Assembly: GCF_022346545.1 (NCBI RefSeq)
Contig: NZ_JAKRNU010000005.1
Coordinates: forward strand, 62,001-126,000
DNA: 64,000 nucleotides
Reading direction: 5' to 3'
Origin: Sporosarcina sp. ACRSM
Lineage (GTDB): Bacteria; Bacillota; Bacilli; Bacillales_A; Planococcaceae
Positions 57,323-64,000 of this stretch are shown here, piece after piece (the stretch's first letter is position 1; each line of letters begins with the position of its first letter). The notes under the pieces are model-generated. The model saw only the letters and a program-made list of their open reading frames with translations, was not told the origin of the DNA and made no database searches. Made by a program: the position numbers and the translations under genes.

Positions 57323-58234
57323 TCACTCTGAAGCCCAGCTGTCTATCTTTTGAAGAAATAACGCCATGGCATGCTTGTCCGTCATATCTGGTACTTTTGC
57401 CAGTAGTACGTCCGATGCTGCTGTCTTTTCCGGATATGGCTTTTGCAGGATGAGCAAGCTTTTGGCATGGATCGCATTTTTAAATAACGAGTCTGGCAAC
57501 TGAATCACCGCTCGAATCAATGTCCGATTCTTTAAATAGGGATGTAGAAAACTGGATTGTTCCGAATCAAACAAATTGGCCGGCACAAGGAATAGAGCGT
57601 AGCCGCCCGCTTTCGTATGCTTCATCGATTGTTCGATAAACAAATGATGCGCATAAGCATGACCTTCCGTCGGCATCAATTCATAATTGAGCGCATTGTC
57701 ATCATCCGGGTAATAGCCGACTGGCAAATCACTAATCGTCATATCGACCGGATCGACCAGCAAAGGTCTCAGGGAATCTTGTATATAAAATGTAACAGGT
57801 TGCTCAAGCAAATCTGCCATCACGGCAGACAGCCGAACGAGCAATTCATCAATTTCAACCGCGGTCGCTGTTGCCCCATTACCGATGGCATTCATCACGG
57901 TATATAATAAATTCCCTGTTCCGGCGGCCGGGTCAAGCAATGTTAAGTTTTGCTTATTTTGAGCCACTCTCCCTGCAATATGACCGATAAGCATCCCGAT
58001 CGCATCCGGTGTCATTTGATGATTTGGTTGTGCGTGTCGGTTCATCCCTTTCAACACAGCAAGCTGGATTCCTCTTCGAATTTCCTCTTTTGTGGCCATT
58101 GCCTCTAAATCCGGTTGCTGCTCACCTTTCACCCATTTCTGGCATGCTTCAATGACCGACTCCAAGTAAAGCGAGTCCGATGATTCTGCATATGTATCGA
58201 TAAACGCAAAAATTTTCTCAGTATTTGTCTCCAT
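57323..58234 (-). CDS. ytxK: SAM-dependent DNA/RNA methyltransferase-like protein YtxK
   Basis: This is an N6-adenine-methyltransferase-like protein of 303 residues. Motif I reads LLDPAAGTGNLLY and the catalytic (N/D)PPY motif reads SDLPVGYYP, so the standard N-P-P-Y is changed to D-L-P-V. It may methylate adenine or a protein residue, but this is unsure. The start at 58234 has GAGGGAT upstream, and an in-frame upstream ATG overlaps the tpx terminator. YtxK is next to ackA in many Bacillales. Confidence 0.88.
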   Translation of the reverse strand: METNTEKIFAFIDTYAESSDSLYLESVIEACQKWVKGEQQPDLEAMATKEEIRRGIQLAVLKGMNRHAQPNHQMTPDAIGMLIGHIAGRVAQNKQNLTLLDPAAGTGNLLYTVMNAIGNGATATAVEIDELLVRLSAVMADLLEQPVTFYIQDSLRPLLVDPVDMTISDLPVGYYPDDDNALNYELMPTEGHAYAHHLFIEQSMKHTKAGGYALFLVPANLFDSEQSSFLHPYLKNRTLIRAVIQLPDSLFKNAIHAKSLLILQKPYPEKTAASDVLLAKVPDMTDKHAMALFLQKIDSWASE

Positions 58235-58252
58235 AATTATCCCTCTATCGCG

Positions 58253-58280
58253 AGAAAACCCACCCGTTTCCGAGTGGGTT
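58253..58280 (-). terminator. Terminator of tpx
   Basis: AACCCAC and GTGGGTT pair around TCGGAAACGG, followed by TT. It directly follows the tpx stop. Confidence 0.7.
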
Positions 58281-58287
58281 TCCAAAA

Positions 58288-58794
58288 TTAGTTTAGTAAT
58301 TGTTTAACTGCTTCGATGGCTTGTTCATAGTTCGGATGGTTCGTGTTTTCACTCACGTACTCGACATACGTCACTTTATCATTTTGATCGACGACGAAGA
58401 TTGAACGTGATAGTAAGCGAAGTTCTTGAATGACAACTCCATACGCTTCACCAAAAGAAAGATCACGATGATCGGAGAGAGTTTTCACATTTTCGATTCC
58501 TTCTGCCGCACACCATCTTGCCTGCGCAAATGGTAAATCGACAGAAATGGTCAAGATTTCAACATTATCTCCAAGAGATGCCGCTTCCTCATTGAACTTA
58601 CGGGTTTGTACAGCGCAAACTCCCGTATCAACGGAAGGTACCACGCTGATCAGTCTGATTTTCCCTTTCGAGTCTGCAAGTGTAACAGGGCTCAAATCGT
58701 TTGCAAGTACTGTGAAATCCGGTGCCGTATCTCCTACAGCTACCTCTTTGCCAAGTAATGTAACAGGATTGTTCTTAAATGTAACATTTGCCAC
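58288..58794 (-). CDS. tpx: Thiol peroxidase (atypical 2-Cys peroxiredoxin)
   Basis: The protein reduces peroxides with thioredoxin. It has 168 residues. The peroxidatic cysteine lies in [14 protein letters not shown] (T-x2-C) and the resolving cysteine in RWCAAEG, as in the Tpx group. The downstream hairpin ends its transcript. Confidence 0.97.
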   Translation of the reverse strand: MANVTFKNNPVTLLGKEVAVGDTAPDFTVLANDLSPVTLADSKGKIRLISVVPSVDTGVCAVQTRKFNEEAASLGDNVEILTISVDLPFAQARWCAAEGIENVKTLSDHRDLSFGEAYGVVIQELRLLSRSIFVVDQNDKVTYVEYVSENTNHPNYEQAIEAVKQLLN

Positions 58795-58824
58795 GAAAAC
58801 GCCTCCCTTTCTCTTTACATCTTA

Positions 58825-59415
58825 CTAAATGACAGTCCCTTCTGGCAACTGTTGACTACCAGATATACTACGATCATTGATACGCAGCTCTTTTTCATAA
58901 GCATTTTCATGGATTACGATTGTATCTGCAAACAAGTCATGTAAAGCCTCTTTTCTCGGCATGAACAAAACGAGCAAATACGGAATCAAGAGCATTTTTG
59001 AAATGAAGCGTCCGAACCCTTCGCGGAAAATGACCGTTGACCACGTCAATTTCTCCCCCTCTTTCGGCATGACCTTTATGCCCATAATCATCTTCCCTAC
59101 GGTTTGCTGCAAATACTTCGTCATCAATATGAAATAGACAAGAAATAGAAGCAGTGCCGTCACTTTATAAGGGCTGAATAATAGAAACGAAGGATTGGTG
59201 ATTTCGATATCCGCAGCTCTGAAAATCGGCTTGACAAGTATTCCACTTAACGCACTTACAACGAGCAAGTCAATCGTATAGGCCCAGAACCGTATCCAAA
59301 AACCTGCAGCTTTCGCCCGGAAGTGTTCGATCCGGACAGGCTCAGCATTAGCAATCGGTCTTGTAGCAACCGTTTCTTCTACTTGCTCTTCTTGTGGTCC
59401 AATCTGTTCTGTCAT
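58825..59415 (-). CDS. yteJ: RDD family membrane protein (YteJ)
   Basis: This 196-residue membrane protein starts at the ATG at 59415, eight bases after AAGGAGG. The RDD domain has AAGFWIRFWAYTIDLLVVSALSG (helix 1 with R and D) and QQTVGKMIMGIKVM; three membrane helices are seen. The function is unknown. It follows sppA (13 bases), as in B. subtilis sppA-yteJ. Confidence 0.85.
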   Translation of the reverse strand: MTEQIGPQEEQVEETVATRPIANAEPVRIEHFRAKAAGFWIRFWAYTIDLLVVSALSGILVKPIFRAADIEITNPSFLLFSPYKVTALLLFLVYFILMTKYLQQTVGKMIMGIKVMPKEGEKLTWSTVIFREGFGRFISKMLLIPYLLVLFMPRKEALHDLFADTIVIHENAYEKELRINDRSISGSQQLPEGTVI

Positions 59416-59428
59416 TGCGAATACCTCC

Positions 59429-60442
59429 TTATCTTTCACCATACAAGTACATCATCCGTGGCGCATTGTAATCCGATAGCAATTTACCGATCAGTTCAGA
59501 CTCGATATTGCTTCCAAATAATTTGCTTGCTTTCACGCCAAAAATTGAACTCCAGCTATCGAGCGTCGAATATTCGAAAACAGTTGCCTTTTGCAGATCA
59601 TAGTCTTCCTTCATTGCGGCAATAACGTCCGAAGTCTTCCCGTACTCATCCGCCAATCCTGACTCGATTGCTTGACGGCCATTCATGATCCGCCCATCGG
59701 CTATTTTCTTCACTTCCGCTTCTGTCATATTCCGGCCTTCTTCAATAATGTTGACAAAACGCTCATACGAATCATTGATCATTTCCTGCAACATCGCCCG
59801 CTCTTCGTCTGTCATCGCACGCGAGCCACTCATGATGTCTTTGTACGGACCCGTTTTGATCGTATTAAAGTCGATGCCATATTTTTCGGCAAGCTTCGCA
59901 TAATTGACACTTTCCATAATGACACCGATTGAACCTGTAATCGTCTCATGGTTGACGAAGATCTTATCGGCCGGCGCGGAAATATAGTATCCACCAGAAG
60001 CCGCCATGCCACCCATGGAAACGTAAAACGGGATGCCTCTTTCTTCTTGGATCGTCCGTATCGTGTCATAGATATCCGCCGATTCAACAACGCCTCCGCC
60101 AGGTGTATTCACCTTCAAGACGACACCTTTGACCTGCTCATCTTCCAGAATCCCATTCAGTTGATTCATGAAATATTGATGGTTATAGCCTGAAGGCTGG
60201 AAAATGGACGTTGAATTCCCCAAATCTTGAATGATTCCATCAACTGTCAGAACAGCAATTTTATCTCTCCCTGTCCCTTGCTCTAAAATATTTTCCTGAT
60301 AGCCCGAAGAAGAGGTAGCCCTCATTTCTTCAAAGAGACCGCTAAAATCCCTTGTAAATATGTACGATAAAGAGTTGACGCCTATCGAAACGAAAATAAG
60401 CGCTGCTGCTACGATGATTGCGATCCATCGTTTCATTGTCAT
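59429..60442 (-). CDS. sppA: Signal peptide peptidase SppA
   Basis: This membrane-bound serine-lysine protease clears leftover signal peptides. It has 337 residues from the ATG at 60442, nine bases after AGGAGG. One membrane helix is near residues 5-24. The catalytic serine lies in GGMAASGGYYI and the lysine in TIKTGPYKDIMSG. The ClpP-like fold repeat is present. The start of nadK2 lies 107 bases away on the other strand. Confidence 0.94.
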   Translation of the reverse strand: MTMKRWIAIIVAAALIFVSIGVNSLSYIFTRDFSGLFEEMRATSSSGYQENILEQGTGRDKIAVLTVDGIIQDLGNSTSIFQPSGYNHQYFMNQLNGILEDEQVKGVVLKVNTPGGGVVESADIYDTIRTIQEERGIPFYVSMGGMAASGGYYISAPADKIFVNHETITGSIGVIMESVNYAKLAEKYGIDFNTIKTGPYKDIMSGSRAMTDEERAMLQEMINDSYERFVNIIEEGRNMTEAEVKKIADGRIMNGRQAIESGLADEYGKTSDVIAAMKEDYDLQKATVFEYSTLDSWSSIFGVKASKLFGSNIESELIGKLLSDYNAPRMMYLYGER

Positions 60443-60548
60443 TTCTAAATTCCTCCTTTTTTCTCTACACCATTGTATACGTTTCAATCCCCCAAATGTT
60501 TCACGTCATGTTAAAATGGAAATACCTCATTCGAAAGGAGACAACGTA

Positions 60549-61349
60549 TTGGAAGATCGAATGAATATTTACATTTATAGTAAACATGACAAAGACTCTC
60601 TCGAAAAGAAATCGAAAGTCGAAGATGCTTTTATTCATGAAGGATTCACAATAACGGAAGATGATGCCAAAGCGAATATCATTATTAGCATCGGCAGTGA
60701 CGGGTCGTTCTTACAGGCCGTTCGCAAAACCGGATTCCGTCAGGACTGCCTATATGCCGGCATATCGCTGACAGGCAAGCACGCTTTGTATTGTGACTTC
60801 CATTATAACAATCTTTACGAAATGACACAGGCTATACGTGGAGCAAAACTAAAAGTGAGAAAATATCCACTCATCGAGGTAGCTGTCGACAATCAACAGC
60901 CTTTCTATTGTTTAAACGAGTTCAGTATCCGTTCGAACATCATTCGGACGTTCATCCTCGATGTTATCATCGACGATACATTGTTTGAAACATTTCTCGG
61001 TGACGGGTTGATCATCTCCACTCCAACTGGTAGTACGGCCTACAACAAATCTGTAAGAGGCGCTGTCGTCGATCCATTATTGCCTTGTTTCCAAGTAACA
61101 GAACTTGCGTCTGTCAATAACAATACATACAGAACGCTCGGCTCACCCTTCATCATGAGCGGAAATCGCAACTTAAAACTGAAAGTCCACCAAGATGGGA
61201 ACGATTTCCCTTCAATGGCCGCTGACAATGAAGCAATCGGCATTCGTCAAGTAGAAAATGTAGAAATCCGATTAAGCGATAAAGTGATCAAAACTGTCAA
61301 GCTAAAAGATAATTCATTCTGGGAAAAAGTACAACGCATCTATTTATAA
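60549..61349 (+). CDS. nadK2: NAD kinase (type 2)
   Basis: The protein makes NADP from NAD and ATP. It has 266 residues, starting at TTG 60549 with AAAGGAG eight bases upstream. The frame could extend upstream to 60360 but that would overlap sppA. The kinase GGDGT motif appears as GSDGSFL, and the NE/D motif LNEFSIR and GSTAYNKS are present. It is the second NAD kinase of Bacillales (YtdI/PpnKB). Confidence 0.92.
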   Translation: MEDRMNIYIYSKHDKDSLEKKSKVEDAFIHEGFTITEDDAKANIIISIGSDGSFLQAVRKTGFRQDCLYAGISLTGKHALYCDFHYNNLYEMTQAIRGAKLKVRKYPLIEVAVDNQQPFYCLNEFSIRSNIIRTFILDVIIDDTLFETFLGDGLIISTPTGSTAYNKSVRGAVVDPLLPCFQVTELASVNNNTYRTLGSPFIMSGNRNLKLKVHQDGNDFPSMAADNEAIGIRQVENVEIRLSDKVIKTVKLKDNSFWEKVQRIYL

Positions 61350-61350
61350 C

Positions 61351-61399
61351 AAAAAGTAAAAAGAAGCCGCCTCACTGAGGTTGGCTTCTTTTTACTTTT
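61351..61399. terminator. Bidirectional terminator, nadK2 / rarD
   Basis: AAAAGTAAAAAGAAGCC and GGCTTCTTTTTACTTTT form a 17-bp stem with A and T tracts at both sides. It reaches into the last codons of rarD. Confidence 0.85.
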
Positions 61400-62280
61400 A
61401 ACACTTCCAATACCGTCGATGCCGTAAATATGACTAATGCAAACCAAATAAACGAGAAAGACAGGAATTCGATTTTTCCAAAGGTTTCGTTAAAAACAAC
61501 GACGCCGATAAATAACATCATCGTCGGCGCGATATACTGGAGGAATCCTGCCATGTAGAGCGGGATCCGCTGCACAGCTTTTGCATACATCACCAGAGGG
61601 AGCGCTGTGACTACTCCCGTGAAAATAAGCAATAGATCGGTCTTCACATCAATCTGTAAAAATACGGCTTGGCCGTCCATGAACAGCCATATATAATAAA
61701 GGACCGCAAACGGCACGATGAAAAATGTTTCAATCGTCAATCCGCGAAGGGCATCCAGTTTGACGCGCTTCTTGATCAGTCCATAGACAGCAAACGTCAC
61801 TGCCAGTGAAAAAGCGATCCAAGGAAACGTTCCATAAGAAATCGTTAAGATGACAACGCCAATCACAGCCAATCCAAATGCAATTTTTTGCGCCCCCGAC
61901 AGTCTTTCTTTTAAAACGATGATGCCTAAAAGGACAGAAACAAGCGGATTCATATAATAACCAAGGCTTGTCTGAACGATATAATTATGATTGACTGCCC
62001 ATATGTAAATAAACCAATTGCTTGAAACAATTCCAGAGGCGGCACACAATGCCCAAAAATCCCGCGGAGTACTCCAAAGCCTTTTAAAATCCTCTTTCAA
62101 GTGTTGACCATTTTTCAATAAGATGACAACAAGAAATGTCAAAATGAATGCCCAGACGATTCGGCTAACTAAAATTTCCATGCTGACAACATGCTCAAGA
62201 CTTTTCCAATAGATCGGCATAATTCCCCATATGAGGAATGAACCGATTGCCCATAGGACACCGCTTCTCTCTGTTTGCAT
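61372..62280 (-). CDS. rarD: EamA/RarD family transporter
   Basis: This 302-residue membrane protein is a DMT-superfamily exporter, with ten predicted hydrophobic segments in two EamA halves and the RarD segments GIMPIYWKSLEHVV and VQTSLGYYMNPLVSVLLG. The substrate is unclear; RarD was named after a chloramphenicol-resistant phenotype, but this is not established for Bacillales. The start is at ATG 62280, seven bases after GGGGG, with a GTG one codon earlier. Confidence 0.92.
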   Translation of the reverse strand: MQTERSGVLWAIGSFLIWGIMPIYWKSLEHVVSMEILVSRIVWAFILTFLVVILLKNGQHLKEDFKRLWSTPRDFWALCAASGIVSSNWFIYIWAVNHNYIVQTSLGYYMNPLVSVLLGIIVLKERLSGAQKIAFGLAVIGVVILTISYGTFPWIAFSLAVTFAVYGLIKKRVKLDALRGLTIETFFIVPFAVLYYIWLFMDGQAVFLQIDVKTDLLLIFTGVVTALPLVMYAKAVQRIPLYMAGFLQYIAPTMMLFIGVVVFNETFGKIEFLSFSFIWFALVIFTASTVLEVLKVKRSQPQ

Positions 62281-62429
62281 CACGACGCCCCCTTTTTATT
62301 TTGAGTCCCGAAATAATAGTTAATTATAGACCTCTTTACGCAAAACGTAAAGTTCAACTTTCGACATATTCAACGCGTTCTTTTCGCATCCGTATCAGCC
62401 CTATAATCATGGGGAAATTTCTTCTAAAT

Positions 62430-62476
62430 GAAAACTGCTTTTGCCTAAACGGAATTTCCCGTTAGACAAAAGCAGT
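62430..62476 (-). terminator. Long hairpin upstream of rarD, downstream of acs
   Basis: ACTGCTTTTGTCTAACGGG and CCGTTTAGGCAAAAGCAGT pair on the minus strand around AAATT with two mismatches, and TTTT follows. It ends the acyl-CoA synthetase transcript. Confidence 0.75.
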
Positions 62477-62489
62477 GATGACAAATGAT

Positions 62490-62607
62490 CAATTACGCCT
62501 CGGCGTAACATGAATCAGCAGGGAGTTTGGACTCCCACTGATCGAAATGCTTTCTGACATTCATCCCGCCACTTATGGAAGTGGGGGACTTCTGCTGAAT
62601 CATGTTA
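62490..62607 (+). ncRNA. Structured repeat element, copy B (unnamed)
   Basis: This is a short form of copy A: the palindrome TTACGCC/GGCGTAA (62493-62508) is joined directly to the outer stem AACATGAATCAGCAG / CTGCTGAATCATGTT (62507-62521 with 62592-62606, one mismatch). Inside are GGGAGT/ACTCCC around TTGG and CCACTT/AAGTGG around ATGG. The roughly 130 bases between these modules in copy A are missing. The right arm includes the stop codon of the acyl-CoA synthetase on the opposite strand. Confidence 0.55.
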
Positions 62608-64000
62608 AATTTGTTGTTCCAGTTTTCGTAAGTCAACACGTTTGATTTTTCCAGAAACAGTTTTCGGCAATTCTTCAATGAATTCAATTTTTCGAGGATA
62701 TTTATAAGGCGCTGTCAAATTCTTTACATGATTCTGCAACTCACCGATCAAGCCATCCTCATCTTTGCGTTCAGGCTCACGGAGGACGACATAAGCTTTG
62801 ACGATATTCCCCCGCACTTCATCAGGGCTTGCAACAACGGCACATTCCCGTACAGCCGGATGCTTCGTTAAAGCATCTTCCACTTCGAACGGCCCGATTG
62901 TGTAGCCGGAGCTAATAATTATATCATCGCCCCTTCCTTCAAACCAGAAATAACCGTCCTCATCCATTTTCGCCCGATCGCCCGTTACATAATAATCTCC
63001 ACGGAATTGCATATGTGTCCGCTCAGGGTCTTTCAAATACTCTTTGAACAATGCAGGGGTCGAAATATGTACGGCAATATCCCCGACTTCTCCAGGTTGT
63101 ACCGGATTCCCTTCATCGTCTATGATTTCAACTTTGTTGCCCGGTGTCGATTTCCCCATCGATCCTGGTCGGGCCTCCACATCGAGTAAAGATCCGATCA
63201 ATAATGTATTTTCGGTCTGCCCATACCCATCTCGCACATTGAGTCCAAACGTACGATCAAAAATATCAATGACTTCACGGTTAAGTGGTTCCCCCGCCGA
63301 AACCGCACTTCGAATGGAAGACAGATCATAATCCTTCAAATGATCCGCTTTCGCCATGAAGCGATATTCCGTCGGTGTACAACAAAGCACATTGACATTG
63401 TAAGTCTTGATATGTTCCAAATAAGTTTGAACATCAAACTTCCCGTTATACACCAAGCCGACAGCACCGCTTCCTAAAACGGAAAGGAATGGAGTCCAAA
63501 TCCATTTTTGCCAACCGGGCGCTGCAGTAGCCCAGACGATATCATTTTCTTCAATGCCAAGCCAAGCACCAGCGGTCCGAAGATGTGCATAACCCCAAGC
63601 ATGTGTATGAACAACGCCCTTCGGATTACCGGTTGTCCCAGAAGTATAGGATAGAAATGCCATATCAGTTCGACGTGTAGGCGGTGTCTCGAACTCAGTA
63701 GGCATCGTCTGCATCAATTCAGAGAGGGAAAGCTGTCCCTTCTCGGCTTGTCCGACAACAAACAGCTGAACATCTTTCAAATTTTCCACTTCGTTAAACT
63801 GATCTGTAAATGCTTCATAGGCAACGATGGCTTTTGCCTCACTATGCGCCAACCGGTATTCAATATCAGATGCACGTAACATTTCCGAACTTGGAATGAC
63901 GACAAGCCCCGCTTTTAGTGCTCCGATGTACGTCACATAAGCCTCAATCATTCTAGGCATCATAACAAGGACAACATCACCCTTTTTCAATCCATTTTGC
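62605..64000 (-). CDS. Acyl-CoA synthetase (AMP-dependent), 5' end missing
   Basis: The enzyme activates a fatty or organic acid with ATP and CoA. About 465 codons of the C-terminal part lie in the window, and the frame is open to the edge (KKGDVVLVMMPRMIEAYV...). The ATP motif is LSYTSGTTGNPKGVVHTH, and GYTIGPFEVEDAL and PKTVSGKIKRVDLR end the fold with the catalytic lysine. It resembles the medium-chain/YtcI group. The position beside rarD-nadK2-sppA fits the B. subtilis ytcI locus. No frameshift was seen. Confidence 0.92.
   Translation of the reverse strand, partial: QNGLKKGDVVLVMMPRMIEAYVTYIGALKAGLVVIPSSEMLRASDIEYRLAHSEAKAIVAYEAFTDQFNEVENLKDVQLFVVGQAEKGQLSLSELMQTMPTEFETPPTRRTDMAFLSYTSGTTGNPKGVVHTHAWGYAHLRTAGAWLGIEENDIVWATAAPGWQKWIWTPFLSVLGSGAVGLVYNGKFDVQTYLEHIKTYNVNVLCCTPTEYRFMAKADHLKDYDLSSIRSAVSAGEPLNREVIDIFDRTFGLNVRDGYGQTENTLLIGSLLDVEARPGSMGKSTPGNKVEIIDDEGNPVQPGEVGDIAVHISTPALFKEYLKDPERTHMQFRGDYYVTGDRAKMDEDGYFWFEGRGDDIIISSGYTIGPFEVEDALTKHPAVRECAVVASPDEVRGNIVKAYVVLREPERKDEDGLIGELQNHVKNLTAPYKYPRKIEFIEELPKTVSGKIKRVDLRKLEQQI

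Noticed and set aside
60360..60548. Upstream extension of the NAD kinase frame
   Set aside because: It would overlap the start of sppA on the other strand, while a TTG with AAAGGAG at 60549 gives the family length.

Overview
The window looks like chromosomal core sequence from a low-to-mid GC Gram-positive of the order Bacillales, most likely Planococcaceae (Sporosarcina-like). The evidence is gene order close to the Bacillus subtilis ytcI-ackA, citZ-icd-mdh-phoPR-polA-mutM-coaE-gapB-nrdR-dnaB-dnaI-thrS and infC-rpmI-rplT-ysdA-ysdB blocks, Bacillus-type regulation (T-box, L20 leader, CcpN, sigma-W, cre and Fur sites), and strong GGAGG ribosome binding sites with frequent TTG/GTG starts. No rRNA, tRNA, CRISPR array, prophage or transposase gene was found. 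The genus is an inference from memory of synteny.

Layout. 1-5 kb: partial fhs, a zinc-less MDR oxidoreductase, a metallophosphoesterase with an overlapping XRE regulator, a dimeric dUTPase and sigma-W gene ysdB. 5-9.2 kb: ysdA, then infC-rpmI-rplT behind an L20-type attenuating leader, and thrS behind a T-box. 9.2-20 kb: dnaI, dnaB, a structured intergenic element, nrdR, gapB with two CcpN sites, coaE, mutM, polA and hflKC. 20-33 kb: phoPR, a hotdog protein, the TCA genes mdh-icd-citZ, ytvI and fxsA, then pyk, pfkA, accA, accD and a FadR-type regulator with a perfect operator. 33-41 kb: dnaE, nrnA, ytpI, a DRTGG/CBS/hotdog regulator, an UPF0173 hydrolase and an Xaa-Pro peptidase. 41-47 kb: a Fur-box siderophore uptake operon ending in an esterase, then ald and a universal stress protein. 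48-56 kb: an accessory catabolic island with a large MalT/BTAD-type regulator, a frameshifted aldehyde dehydrogenase, a class III aminotransferase, a structured repeat and an APC permease. 56-64 kb: ackA, ytxK, tpx, an RDD protein, sppA, nadK2, rarD, another structured repeat copy and a partial acyl-CoA synthetase.

How it fits together. Most of the window is central metabolism and replication: lower glycolysis (pfkA, pyk), gluconeogenesis (gapB), the first half of the TCA cycle, acetate overflow (ackA) and fatty acid initiation (accDA), each with its own recognisable control site. The accessory parts are the iron-siderophore locus and the amine or amino-acid catabolism island.

The least explained signal is a family of structured non-coding elements at 11639-11901, 54241-54484 and 62490-62607. 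They share sequence modules and co-varying stems but have no associated protein gene. I could not name them.
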